A stretch of DNA of 23,097 nt from Citromicrobium sp. (GCA_003248395.1 QFNA01000036.1:1-23097); one strand, 5' to 3'; positions 5,949 through 14,140 are shown, counted from the stretch's first letter. The notes: generated by a model from the letters alone, not told the origin. Numbers and translations: made by a program.

Positions 5949-7753
5949 AGCGCCTCGACCTGTTCGGCCAGGTCCAGCCAGCGTTCTTCGGCCGCATCCT
6001 TTTCGGCCCGCGCATTCTCGATGCCCTTGGAGACATTGGCGAAGCGCTGCGGGTCAGCCGCGTAGAGATCGGGATCGGCCAGGATCTGCTCGCCCCGCAC
6101 GATTGCAGCTTCCAGCTCCTCGATCCGGGCCGGCAACAGTTCGTAGTCGCGCTGGTCCTTGTAGGACAGCTTGCTCGGTTTCGGCGGCGGTGGGGGAGGG
6201 GCCGATGGCTTTTCGTCCGATCTCTCTGCCTTCGCCTTCGCGGAAACCGGCGCCTGCCGCTTGGTCTGCCAATCCTCGTAACCACCCGCGACCACATCCA
6301 CCTTGCCCGAGCCATCGAGGCCCAGCGTAATGGTGACCGTGCGGTCGAGGAAATCGCGATCGTGGCTGACGATCAGCACCGTGCCCTCGTAATCGGCAAT
6401 GACTTCCTGCAGCAGGTCCAGCGTTTCCAGGTCGAGATCGTTGGTCGGCTCGTCCAGCACCAGCAGGTTCGATGCCTTGGCGAATTCGCGCGCCAGCAGC
6501 AGCCGCGAACGCTCGCCGCCCGACAATACGGACACCCGCATGTCGACGATCTTGGGATCGAACAGGAACTCCTTGAGATATCCCTGCACATGCTTGCGCA
6601 CCCCGCGCACGTCGATCCAGTCACCGCCCTCGGCCAGCACCTGTCGCACCGTCTTGTCGGCGGTGAGCAACTGGCGCTGCTGGTCGATCATCACGCCGGT
6701 CAGCGTCTTGGCGATCTCCACCGTGCCGCTGTCGGGTTCGAGTTCGCCGGTCAGCATCTTGAGCAGCGTCGTCTTGCCCGCGCCATTCGCCCCGACGATG
6801 CCGATCCGGTCGCCGCGCTGGATGCGCAGACTGAAAGGCTTGATGATCGTGCGGTCGCCGTAGCTCTTGGTGATCTTGTCCGCGACGATGACCGACTTGG
6901 ACTTGAAGTCCTCCTCAGTCGCCAGCTTCAGCTTGGCCGTACCGCCTGCCGAGATCATCGAAGCCCGCTGCGCACGCATCTGCCAGAGCTTCTCGAGCCG
7001 CCCCTGGTTGCGCTTGCGCCGCGCGGTCACGCCGCGTTCGAGCCAGTGCGCTTCGATCTTCAGTTTCGCGTCGAGCTTCTCCGCCGCGCGCGCTTCCTCG
7101 GCATAGACCTGCTCTTCCCACGCCTCGTATCCGCCAAAGCCGACTTCCTTGCGCCGCAACTCGCCCCGGTCCAGCCAGATGGTCGCGCGGGTCAGGCGCT
7201 TGAGGAAGGTCCGGTCGTGGCTGATGACCACGAAGGCGCCTTTGTAACGTTCGAGCCAGCCTTCGAGCCAGTCGATCGCACCGAGGTCGAGATGGTTGGT
7301 CGGCTCGTCCATCAGCAGCAGGTCGGGTTCCTGCGCCAGCGCGCGTGCGATGGCGGCGCGGCGCCTCTCGCCGCCACTCGCGCCCTTGGTCTCGCGGCTC
7401 ATGTCGATGCCGAGCTGCCCGGCGATTGCCTCGACCTCGAACTCCTGCGGCGCGTGCTCCCCATCCAGCGCCCAGTCCATCAACGTGGCATGGCCGGTGA
7501 GGTCGGGGTCCTGCTCCAGCAGGACGATCTTGGCATGCGGCTTGACCTTGCGCGCACCGGCATCGGTTTCGATCCGCCCGTCGATCATGCGGAACAGCGT
7601 GGTCTTGCCCACCCCGTTGCGGCCGATCAGCGCAAGCCGGTCACGCGGGCCGATATGGAGGTCGAGCGGCGCATGATCGGGTCCGCCGAACAGCCACTTG
7701 CCGCCCTGCTGCAATGCCATGCCTTCGAGGCTGAGGATCGGGGGCTGTGCCAT
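5945..7753 (-). CDS. uup: ABC-F family ATPase Uup
   Basis: Uup is a cytosolic tandem ATPase without membrane helices. In E. coli it binds branched DNA, influences precise excision of transposons and also touches ribosome function. The 602-residue protein has two complete ATPase domains: Walker A GRNGVGKT (44-51) with signature SGGER (126-130) and MDEPTNHLD (148-156), then GANGAGKT (321-328), SGGER (411-415) and LDEPTND (433-439). A linker rich in Arg and Lys joins them. A proline run (519-524) leads into the Uup-type C-terminal coiled coil beginning KLSYKDQRDYELLP, which separates it from EttA and other ABC-F proteins. ATG at 7753 is the only reasonable start, though I see no clear ribosome site. 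The downstream UDG gene overlaps by 4 bp. Confidence 0.93.
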   Translation of the reverse strand: MAQPPILSLEGMALQQGGKWLFGGPDHAPLDLHIGPRDRLALIGRNGVGKTTLFRMIDGRIETDAGARKVKPHAKIVLLEQDPDLTGHATLMDWALDGEHAPQEFEVEAIAGQLGIDMSRETKGASGGERRRAAIARALAQEPDLLLMDEPTNHLDLGAIDWLEGWLERYKGAFVVISHDRTFLKRLTRATIWLDRGELRRKEVGFGGYEAWEEQVYAEEARAAEKLDAKLKIEAHWLERGVTARRKRNQGRLEKLWQMRAQRASMISAGGTAKLKLATEEDFKSKSVIVADKITKSYGDRTIIKPFSLRIQRGDRIGIVGANGAGKTTLLKMLTGELEPDSGTVEIAKTLTGVMIDQQRQLLTADKTVRQVLAEGGDWIDVRGVRKHVQGYLKEFLFDPKIVDMRVSVLSGGERSRLLLAREFAKASNLLVLDEPTNDLDLETLDLLQEVIADYEGTVLIVSHDRDFLDRTVTITLGLDGSGKVDVVAGGYEDWQTKRQAPVSAKAKAERSDEKPSAPPPPPPKPSKLSYKDQRDYELLPARIEELEAAIVRGEQILADPDLYAADPQRFANVSKGIENARAEKDAAEERWLDLAEQVEAL

Positions 7754-7795
7754 AGGCCGCGCGAGGTAGTCGCGCCGTCCCGATCCCGCAAGCGC

Positions 7796-9358
7796 TTAGC
7801 GCGCGGCCTTCTGCGCCTCCACCATGCGCGCCACGTCCTCGAGGAGCGCGGGCGCATCGTAGACAATCCCGTCCTTGATCGTCCAGCGCACGCCGCCGAC
7901 CTGCTCGATCGCGCCGGTCTCGCGGTTCAGCTGCGTATGGCCGGTGCCGTAGAGCAGCTTGAAATTGTCGAGCGGATTGCCCGGGACGATCACCAGATCC
8001 GCCAACTTGCCCACCTGTATCGTCCCCATCGGTGGAGTCTCACCGCGCGCCTGATAAATCTCCTGCGCACCGGCGACAGTAGCTGCGCGGATGACTTCCA
8101 GCGGTTCGAGGCCGGCCTCGCGAAGCATCTCCAGTTCCCCGATATAGGCAAAGCCCCAGGTTTGGTAGATATAGCCGGGGTCGCTGCCGACCGTGATTCG
8201 CCCGCCGCGGCGGTGGAACTCCGCCGTGAAGTCGAACCAGTACCGATAGAACCGTCGCCATGCGACCTCGTCCTCGGTCGACCAGTCCTTGTAATAGCTG
8301 CCATGGTTGGTCGCGCTCGGCGCATAAAAATCGAGCAACGAGGGCAAGGAGTAGCGCGCGTGCCAGTCGCGATTGCGCGCTGCCATCACGTCGCGACTTG
8401 CCGAATAGATGTTGAATGTCGGGCTCAGCGTCACCCCGCTCTCAACCAGGAAATCGATATACTCGTCCCACTCCTCGCTATCCGGCTCGACGACTTGATC
8501 CGCGAGCCGTGCAACCCAGGCGAACCGCGATTGCTCGTCGTGGTAATTATATCCCGACGGATAGCGGACCAGCGCACCGTCACGCAGCAGGCTCTCGAAA
8601 TGGCCGTAGAAGTGCGTGATGCCGTCCATCCCCAGTTCGACCGCCTTGCGCGCATTGACACGCTGGACGCCGGGCTGGGCGAGGTGGGCGATCGATCCGA
8701 AGTCCAGGGTCTCGGCCTCGTCCAGCGCCGCTCCCAGCACCTCGGGGCTTTCGTTGTTGAAGAACTTCATTCCCCAATAGCCCCGGTCCTTGGCCCAGCG
8801 CACCCATTCGCGGGCCTCGGTTTCGGTGTCGGGGTATTCGCGCCCCCATTTGTCGCCGAAGACAGCGTAGGGAAACAGGCGCGGCGCGGTAATCGCATTG
8901 CTGGAACTGCGCTCGGCATCGGCAAGATCGGGCGTGCCTTCGCCGAAATAGAAGCTCACGCCGCGCACACTCGTCACCCCGTGCGCGAGCCACAGCTTGT
9001 AGCCGTAGCTCGGCTGCGGTGCTTTCGACCCATCGCCATTGTGCCCATGCACATCGATGAAGCCGGGCATCACCGTCATGCCGCGGGCGTCGATAATACG
9101 CTCTGCGGAGCTTCGCACATTATCCGGCGCCTGGCCCGCATGCACGGACGCGATCCGGTTCCCTTCGATCACGATGTCGACCGGGCCCATCGGCGGCGAG
9201 CCAGACCCTTCCACCATTTGCGCGCCGGAGACGATCAGGACGGGGTACGGCCCCTCGCCGTCGTCGGTCTCGCGATCGGGCACTCGCTCCATCTGAGCGT
9301 TGAGCGGAGCCGCCAGTACCAGCATTGCTGCAGCCAGAATGAGTTTCGGCAGTGTCAT
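7796..9358 (-). CDS. Exported metal-dependent amidohydrolase
   Basis: The 520-residue protein begins with a signal peptide (residues 1-21, cleavage likely after LNA) and so acts in the periplasm or outside. It belongs to the imidazolonepropionase-like amidohydrolases. The metal-binding HxH is in GFIDVHGHNGDG (H104, H106). Further likely ligands are K198 (GYWGMKFF), H225 (SIAHLAQPG), H249 (ITHFYGH) and D393 (VGSDPG). An N-terminal IVSGAQMVEGSG strand and the C-terminal GTIQVGKLADLVIVPGNPL segment complete the typical beta-sandwich. The substrate may be a peptide-like or cyclic amide compound but cannot be named. The ATG start has a strong GGGGAGGAT upstream. uup follows 42 bp downstream on the same strand and may share its transcript. 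Confidence 0.88.
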   Translation of the reverse strand: MTLPKLILAAAMLVLAAPLNAQMERVPDRETDDGEGPYPVLIVSGAQMVEGSGSPPMGPVDIVIEGNRIASVHAGQAPDNVRSSAERIIDARGMTVMPGFIDVHGHNGDGSKAPQPSYGYKLWLAHGVTSVRGVSFYFGEGTPDLADAERSSSNAITAPRLFPYAVFGDKWGREYPDTETEAREWVRWAKDRGYWGMKFFNNESPEVLGAALDEAETLDFGSIAHLAQPGVQRVNARKAVELGMDGITHFYGHFESLLRDGALVRYPSGYNYHDEQSRFAWVARLADQVVEPDSEEWDEYIDFLVESGVTLSPTFNIYSASRDVMAARNRDWHARYSLPSLLDFYAPSATNHGSYYKDWSTEDEVAWRRFYRYWFDFTAEFHRRGGRITVGSDPGYIYQTWGFAYIGELEMLREAGLEPLEVIRAATVAGAQEIYQARGETPPMGTIQVGKLADLVIVPGNPLDNFKLLYGTGHTQLNRETGAIEQVGGVRWTIKDGIVYDAPALLEDVARMVEAQKAAR

Positions 9359-9380
9359 CTATCCTCCCCGATTGCGGCCT

Positions 9381-9425
9381 GTCCCGTATCGGCAGACGCT
9401 TGCGATGTGAAGGTGAATACGGGAC
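9381..9425. repeat. 9-bp perfect inverted repeat in the divergent amidohydrolase/SIMPL promoter region
   Basis: GTCCCGTAT (9381-9389) is matched by ATACGGGAC (9417-9425), separated by 27 bp. It lies in the 132-bp gap between two divergent genes, 22 bp before the amidohydrolase start. It could be a two-site operator or a leader hairpin. Confidence 0.5.
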
Positions 9426-9490
9426 CCTTTCGTTCAGCCAGCCGTAAACAGTGTCGATCGATACGGTGTAACAACATTACAAAGGAGCTA

Positions 9491-10112
9491 ATGATGATCC
9501 GTACTGCACTTCCCGCCATGGCTATCGCAGCCGTCGGCACTCGGGGCGGGTGTAACCACCGATGCGCCCACTGCCGTCGAAGCGATGCGCCAGAATTCCG
9601 CAGAAATGCGCAAGGTCGTCGATCGCATCAAATCGCTTGGCGTGCCCGAGCGCGACATTCAGACGACCGGCATTAACCTGGGCGCGCGATACGATTACGA
9701 TCAGCAGACGCAGCGGCAGGTCTTCCGCGGTTATCAGGCGTCGAACAGGGTTAGCGTCAAGTTGCGCGAGATCGACGAAACCGGAGAGGTGCTCGACGCG
9801 CTCGTGGTTGCGGGGGCGACCGACATCAGCGGTCCGGATTTCTCGCTCGAAAATGATACTGCGGCCAAGGCGCAGGCACGACAGAGTGCAATGCAACGTG
9901 CCCAGACCCAGGCCATGGAATACGCTCGCCTCGCGGGGTATTCCGGTCTTCGGCTGCTCGAAGTCAACGAGACCATGACCGATTACGCGCCGCCGCGGCC
10001 GATGATGCGGCAGGCGATGGCACAAGGCGCGGAAGATGCGTCTGCGCCAGTCCAGCCCGGGCTGGTCAGCACAGCGGTCAATGTCACTGTAAAGTACGAG
10101 ATGACCCGCTGA
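9491..10112 (+). pseudogene. SIMPL (DUF541) periplasmic protein, frameshifted near its N-terminus
   Basis: SIMPL-domain proteins are exported proteins of unclear function, some linked to stress tolerance. A strong AGGAG precedes ATG 9491/9494, which opens a signal peptide (MIRTALPAMAIAAVG). The frame then leaves the family. From about 9540 the expected sequence resumes in another frame as LGAGVTTDAPTAVEAMRQN and runs on through IKSLGVPERDIQTTGINL, REIDETGEVLDALVVAGATDISG and SLENDTAAKAQAR to VNVTVKYEMTR. The end of the signal peptide and the first beta strands, a few dozen residues, seem deleted out of frame around 9536-9543. The internal ATG at 9585 opens a 175-codon frame, but that product would lack the export signal and has no ribosome site. 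The remaining domain is otherwise undamaged, so the lesion would be recent or an assembly error. Confidence 0.78.
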
Positions 10113-10173
10113 ACAGGCTCCAGCCGTAGTATTCAGACATTGTTCAATGGTTTGGGAGTAGGCAGGCAACACC

Positions 10174-10479
10174 ATGAAAAGCCTGCTCCCATCCATGCTC
10201 GCTCTCGGCCTGATTGCCGGTTCGATCGGTGCGTCGCCCGTCGATGCACAGCGGCGTAGCGATCAGGGCGAGGCGCGCAAGGAAATGCGGGCCGGTAACA
10301 TCCTGCGGGCGCGCGAGATTGAAAACCGCATCGTTCCGAAGATGGGCAATGCCGAATATCTCGGCTTCGATTACGATTCGACCGCGATGGCGTACCGGCT
10401 CAAATTCATCAAGGACGGGAAAGTCCTGTTCATCGACGTCGACGCTCGTACGGGCCGGGTGCTGCGCCGCAGTCGCTGA
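10174..10479 (+). CDS. Small exported PepSY-like protein next to a two-component system
   Basis: The 101-residue product has a signal peptide (about residues 1-25, cleavage near VDA-QRR). A short mature part follows, with EARKEMRAGNILRAREIENRIVPKM, then GFDYDSTAMAYRLKFIKDGKVLFIDVDARTGRVLR. The last segment matches the PepSY pattern (YRLKF...G...IDVDARTGRVL), thought to inhibit peptidases or sense conditions in the periplasm. It lies 61 bp after the SIMPL frame and 100 bp before the response regulator. Small PepSY proteins next to OmpR/PhoQ-type pairs are common in sphingomonads, so it may feed or be controlled by that system; this is inference. The ATG has only a weak GGAG-like site upstream. 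Confidence 0.78.
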   Translation: MKSLLPSMLALGLIAGSIGASPVDAQRRSDQGEARKEMRAGNILRAREIENRIVPKMGNAEYLGFDYDSTAMAYRLKFIKDGKVLFIDVDARTGRVLRRSR

Positions 10480-10510
10480 ACTTTTGGATGAGAATGGGTG
10501 GCAGAAACTC

Positions 10511-10542
10511 CGTTCAGGTTGACGCATTCATCTACATGAACG
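10511..10542. promoter_or_regulatory. Possible operator upstream of the response regulator gene
   Basis: The 100-bp gap before the regulator holds CGTTCA (10511-10516) facing TGAACG (10537-10542). Nested inside is a tighter palindrome, TTCAT-CTAC-ATGAA (10527-10540). Two TTCA units also occur 11 bp apart before the PepSY gene (10132 and 10143). The shared TTCA core hints at autoregulation by the adjacent OmpR-family regulator. Confidence 0.35.
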
Positions 10543-10579
10543 AAACGCGTCGCGCGCTTTATTTGAGGACGGAAACGCC

Positions 10580-11260
10580 ATGAGGATCCTGATAGTCGAG
10601 GACGAGCCCACGCTCGGCCAGCAGCTGAAATCCACGCTTGAACAGAACGGTTATGCGATCGACCTGTCGACCGATGGAGAAGACGGTCACTTCCTTGGCT
10701 CGACCGAGGATTACGATGCGGTCATTCTCGATCTCGGCTTACCCGAGATCGACGGGCTCACAGTACTGGGGATGTGGCGCAAGGAAGGGCGCAAGTTCCC
10801 GGTCCTCGTGCTCACCGCCCGCGATAGCTGGTCGGACAAGGTCGCCGGCCTCGATGCAGGTGCCGACGATTACCTCGCCAAGCCTTTCCAGACCGAGGAA
10901 CTGATTGCCCGCCTGCGCGCGCTGATCCGTCGCGCCTCTGGCAATACGTCGAGCGAACTTACCGCCGGTGACGTGCGTCTGGACACCCGTTCGGGTCGCG
11001 TGACGCTCGGCGGAGAGCCGGTGAAGCTTACCGCGCAGGAGTACAAGCTGCTCAGCTACCTGATGCATCACAAGGGCAAGGTGGTCAGTCGCACCGAGTT
11101 GATCGAACATATCTACGATCAGGATTTCGACCGCGACTCGAACACCATAGAAGTTTTCGTGACCCGCATCCGCAAGAAGCTGGGCGCGGAAGTAATCACG
11201 ACAATACGTGGACTTGGCTATAGTCTCGACGACCCCGCCGACGCGCCGCGCGCTTCCTGA
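10580..11260 (+). CDS. OmpR/PhoP-family response regulator
   Basis: This 226-residue cytosolic protein is a two-domain transcription regulator. The receiver domain (1-115) has the acidic pair E7/D8, the phosphoacceptor D51 in VILDLGLP, T79 in VLVLTARD and K101 in DDYLAKPF. The winged-helix domain (about 125-220) contains VKLTAQEYKLLSYLMHHKGKVVSR and NTIEVFVTRIRKKLG, ending in the TIRGLGYSL turn typical of OmpR/PhoB proteins. The ATG start follows GAGGACGG. The sensor kinase gene begins about 19 bp after its stop, so the two form an operon. Its signal and targets cannot be deduced; the PhoQ-like kinase suggests an envelope or cation signal. Confidence 0.95.
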   Translation: MRILIVEDEPTLGQQLKSTLEQNGYAIDLSTDGEDGHFLGSTEDYDAVILDLGLPEIDGLTVLGMWRKEGRKFPVLVLTARDSWSDKVAGLDAGADDYLAKPFQTEELIARLRALIRRASGNTSSELTAGDVRLDTRSGRVTLGGEPVKLTAQEYKLLSYLMHHKGKVVSRTELIEHIYDQDFDRDSNTIEVFVTRIRKKLGAEVITTIRGLGYSLDDPADAPRAS

Positions 11261-11279
11261 GAGTGATGGCGACGCGGGA

Positions 11280-12686
11280 ATGGCATCGGCGGATTCCTCG
11301 GCTGACCCGGTAGTCCTGTCCCACGGTTCCGCGTCGCAAAATGTTCCGCGGCGCAGCCTCGCGACGCGCATGATGCTCATTGCGGCGGGCTGGATCGGTA
11401 TCCTGCTCGTCGGCGGTGGTTTCGCGCTCGATCGCACGCTGACCAATCTGGTCGAGGACAATTTCGACTCCCAGCTCGAATATGTTCTGACGGCCCTGAT
11501 CTCGGCTGCGGAGGTCGATCCGCAGGGCGACGTCTGGACCTATCGTTCACTCGGCGACCAGCGATTTCTCGAACCCTACAGCGGCGTGTACTGGCAAATC
11601 AGCGCGCCCAATCGCGATCCACTGCCCAGCCGCAGCCTGTGGGATCTGCGTCTGCAGGTTCGCGGTGCCTACGGTGACGACGAGCCGCATTTCTACGATT
11701 CCGATCAGTTTTTCGGCGAGCCGCTTCGGATAGTCGAGCGCACCGTCATGCTGCCCGATAGCGACCAGCGTTGGACCTTCAGCGTTGCCTCCGCCCGCGA
11801 AGAGCTCGATTTTCAGATCCGCCGTATCCGCTCGATCCTGGTGTGGAGCTTCGCAGCCTTGGGTTTGGGGTTGCTGGTCATGGCGATGCTGCAAAGTTGG
11901 TACGGCCTGTCACCCTTGCGCCGGGTTCGGGCAGCGATCCAGTCGATGCGTTCGGCTGGCACAAACCGGATTACCGAACCCCTGCCGACGGAGGTCGAGC
12001 CCCTGGTCGAGGAGATCAACGGCTTGCTCGCACACAGCGAGAAACAGGCTGAGGAAGCGCGGACCCATGCAGGCAACCTGGCCCACGCTTTGAAGACGCC
12101 GCTTACCGTCCTGACCAACGCGGCTACGGCGAGCGATCCCAATCTGTCTCGCCTCGTGGTCAGAGAGACGCGAACGATGCAGCGGCACGTGGAGCATCAC
12201 TTGGCGCGCGCGCGCGCAGTCGGCCGTCGCGCGACTGGGCATTCGCGCGCGCAGGTCTGGTCGAGTGCCGAATCCGTACTGCGCGCTGTCACGCGCATTT
12301 ACGAGAATACGCGATTCGACCTCGATGGAAATCGTGACGCTGTAGTCGCGATCGAGCGGCAGGATCTCGATGAGATCTTAGGCAATCTTATCGAAAACGC
12401 CGCAAAATACGGTGGTGGCAGCGTCTTTGTGACGGTGGATACGGAACGCAGCGGGCCTCATTGCAAGATCTGGATAGAGGATGACGGCATGGGCATCCCC
12501 GTGGAAGAGCGCGATCGCATATTCGACCGCGGCGCACGCCTCGATACCGGCAAACCCGGGACGGGGCTGGGTCTCGCTATCGTCCGCGACGTCGCGGAAA
12601 TCTATGGCGGCGACGTCATCCTGGGCGAAAGCGAAGATTTGGGTGGCCTGATGGTCGAGTTGATCCTGCCCCGAGCGGGTGGCTGA
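11280..12686 (+). CDS. PhoQ-like membrane sensor histidine kinase
   Basis: The 468-residue kinase pairs with the regulator encoded just upstream. It has a first membrane helix (about 31-50, MMLIAAGWIGILLVGGGFAL), a periplasmic sensor of about 130 residues (52-183), a second helix (185-205) and a HAMP linker. The DHp domain has phosphoacceptor H269 in NLAHALKTPL, and the ATPase domain has N box EILGNLIENAAKYG (365-378), G1 IEDDGMGIP and G2 GTGLGLAIVRD. I chose ATG 11280, which gives a short polar tail before the first helix. A GTG at 11208 in the same frame would overlap the regulator by 53 bp and adds sequence unlike the family. An alternative start between the two cannot be excluded. Confidence 0.92.
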   Translation: MASADSSADPVVLSHGSASQNVPRRSLATRMMLIAAGWIGILLVGGGFALDRTLTNLVEDNFDSQLEYVLTALISAAEVDPQGDVWTYRSLGDQRFLEPYSGVYWQISAPNRDPLPSRSLWDLRLQVRGAYGDDEPHFYDSDQFFGEPLRIVERTVMLPDSDQRWTFSVASAREELDFQIRRIRSILVWSFAALGLGLLVMAMLQSWYGLSPLRRVRAAIQSMRSAGTNRITEPLPTEVEPLVEEINGLLAHSEKQAEEARTHAGNLAHALKTPLTVLTNAATASDPNLSRLVVRETRTMQRHVEHHLARARAVGRRATGHSRAQVWSSAESVLRAVTRIYENTRFDLDGNRDAVVAIERQDLDEILGNLIENAAKYGGGSVFVTVDTERSGPHCKIWIEDDGMGIPVEERDRIFDRGARLDTGKPGTGLGLAIVRDVAEIYGGDVILGESEDLGGLMVELILPRAGG

Positions 12687-12741
12687 TCAGTCCGATCATT
12701 CCTGATCCATCGGCGGGCACCATAATCTCGCGGGCTTCCCG

Positions 12742-13056
12742 CTAAGTCGTCTCATCCCTCGTTTTTTCATGATGCCGGATGACTTCGTCGATAATGAAAC
12801 GAAGGAACTTCTCCGAGAACTCGGGATCCAGTTCGCTTTCTTCTGCCAGCCTCCGCAACCGGGCGATCTGGATTGCCTCGCGCTTCGGATCGGCAGGGGG
12901 CAAAGTCGCTTTGGCCTTATACTCACCGACAGCCTGCGTGATACGAAACCGTTCGGCGAGAATATGCACGAGTGCCGCATCGATATTGTCGATGCTCTTG
13001 CGATACCCCTCGAGGGTCCTGTCCACCTCGGTGGAATCTTGCATCTGCTGCGTCAT
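12742..13056 (-). CDS. Chorismate mutase, AroQ type
   Basis: The enzyme rearranges chorismate to prephenate, the branch point to phenylalanine and tyrosine. The 104-residue all-helical protein fits the AroQ family. R19 (GYRKSID), R36 (LAERFRIT) and K47 (VGEYKAK) keep the spacing of R11, R28 and K39 in the E. coli mutase domain, and the third helix EKFLRFIIDEVIRHH carries the remaining active-site side. It is a stand-alone mutase, not fused to a dehydratase. I chose ATG 13056 because this family begins about here; the frame remains open to ATG 13083 and 13092, and no ribosome site is strong at any of them. It converges on the sensor kinase gene and diverges from the polyprenyl synthase gene. 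Confidence 0.88.
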   Translation of the reverse strand: MTQQMQDSTEVDRTLEGYRKSIDNIDAALVHILAERFRITQAVGEYKAKATLPPADPKREAIQIARLRRLAEESELDPEFSEKFLRFIIDEVIRHHEKTRDETT

Positions 13057-13123
13057 CGCTCGCAAGACTAACGCAATTTCCATCCTTGCCAAGCAAGCTT
13101 ACGCAGCCCATGGCCAAGATGAC

Positions 13124-14140
13124 ATGACAGCCGACGTCGTTCCCCTCCCAAGCAAGATGCCCGAGCCCTCGATCGACCCCATGCTTTCGCTGACCGCGAA
13201 TGGCATGAATCAGGTCAATCAGGTCATTCTCGACCGGATGCAGAGCGAAGTGCCGCTGATCCCTGCGCTGGCAGGGCATCTGATCTCGGGCGGTGGCAAG
13301 CGGCTCCGACCGATGCTCACGCTCGCCGGTGCGGAGCTGGTGGGGTACAGCGGGACTCGCCATTACAAGCTCGCCGCGGCGGTGGAGTTTATCCATACCG
13401 CCACGCTTCTACATGACGATGTCGTCGACGGCAGCGATTTACGTCGCGGTAAAGCGGCGGCGAATATCATCTTCGGCAACCCGGCAACGGTGCTGGTCGG
13501 CGATTTCTTGTTCAGTCGCAGCTTCGAGCTGATGACCGAGGACGGCAGCCTGAAGGTGCTGAAGATCCTCTCCGGAGCCAGCGCGATCATCGCCGAGGGC
13601 GAGGTCGACCAGCTGACCGCCCAGCGCAAGATCGACACGAGCGAGGAACGCTACCTCCATATCATCCGCGCCAAGACGGCAGCCCTTTTTGCCGCCGCCA
13701 GCCGCATCGCCGCCGTGGTCGCGGAATGCAGCGACGAAGAAGAACGCGCGCTCGATGAATATGGGCGCAATCTTGGCGTCGCTTTCCAACTTGTGGATGA
13801 CGCACTGGATTACGATGCCGATGCGGCGCAGATGGGCAAGGACCGGGGCGACGATTTCCGCGAGGGCAAGATGACCCTGCCGGTGATCCTTGCTTATGCC
13901 CGGGGTAGTGCGCAGGAGCGCGAATTCTGGAAGGCAGCCATTGGCGGATTCCGTACGTCCGACGAGGATCTGGACGAGGCAGTTCGCCTGATCGACCGGC
14001 ACAATGCCGTTGCCGACACCAAGGCGCGCGCACGGCACTTCGCGCAGCGCGCGATCGATGCGTTGTCCATATTCCCCGACGGAAAAGCACGTCGCGCGAT
14101 GGTGCAGGCTGCACTATTTTCAGTGTCGCGCGGATATTGA
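13124..14140 (+). CDS. Long-chain polyprenyl diphosphate synthase (IspB/DdsA-like)
   Basis: This soluble prenyltransferase adds isopentenyl units to make the side chain of ubiquinone (Q-10 in most sphingomonads). The 338-residue protein has GGGKRLRPML (57-65), the first aspartate-rich motif DDVVD (98-102) in HTATLLHDDVVDGSDLRRG, GDFLFSRSFELM, and the second aspartate motif DDALD (225-229) in FQLVDDALDYDAD. The small residues before the first motif suit a long-chain product, but the exact length is not readable. ATG 13124 gives the usual N-terminus. A frame open from 12779 overlaps the chorismate mutase gene on the other strand and was rejected. hrpB starts 29 bp downstream, probably co-transcribed. 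Confidence 0.92.
   Translation: MTADVVPLPSKMPEPSIDPMLSLTANGMNQVNQVILDRMQSEVPLIPALAGHLISGGGKRLRPMLTLAGAELVGYSGTRHYKLAAAVEFIHTATLLHDDVVDGSDLRRGKAAANIIFGNPATVLVGDFLFSRSFELMTEDGSLKVLKILSGASAIIAEGEVDQLTAQRKIDTSEERYLHIIRAKTAALFAAASRIAAVVAECSDEEERALDEYGRNLGVAFQLVDDALDYDADAAQMGKDRGDDFREGKMTLPVILAYARGSAQEREFWKAAIGGFRTSDEDLDEAVRLIDRHNAVADTKARARHFAQRAIDALSIFPDGKARRAMVQAALFSVSRGY

Noticed and set aside
6362..9676. A 1104-codon open frame on the plus strand
   Set aside because: It is antisense to uup and the amidohydrolase gene, both with complete family motifs. Long antisense frames are expected in GC-rich DNA, and its protein shows no recognisable domain.
11208..11279. Extended GTG start for the sensor kinase
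   Set aside because: It would overlap the response regulator by 53 bp and adds sequence that is the shifted frame of the regulator's C-terminus.
12204..12218. GCGCGCGC dinucleotide run
   Set aside because: It lies in the sensor kinase coding frame (Ala-Arg codons) and is ordinary for this base composition.
12730..12742. GCGGG-CTT-CCCGC hairpin between the sensor kinase and chorismate mutase genes
   Set aside because: The stem is only 5 bp with no T-run on the plus strand and it touches the mutase stop codon; not strong enough to call a terminator.
12779..13123. Extended start for the polyprenyl synthase
   Set aside because: The extra 115 residues are antisense to chorismate mutase and unlike the family's N-terminus.
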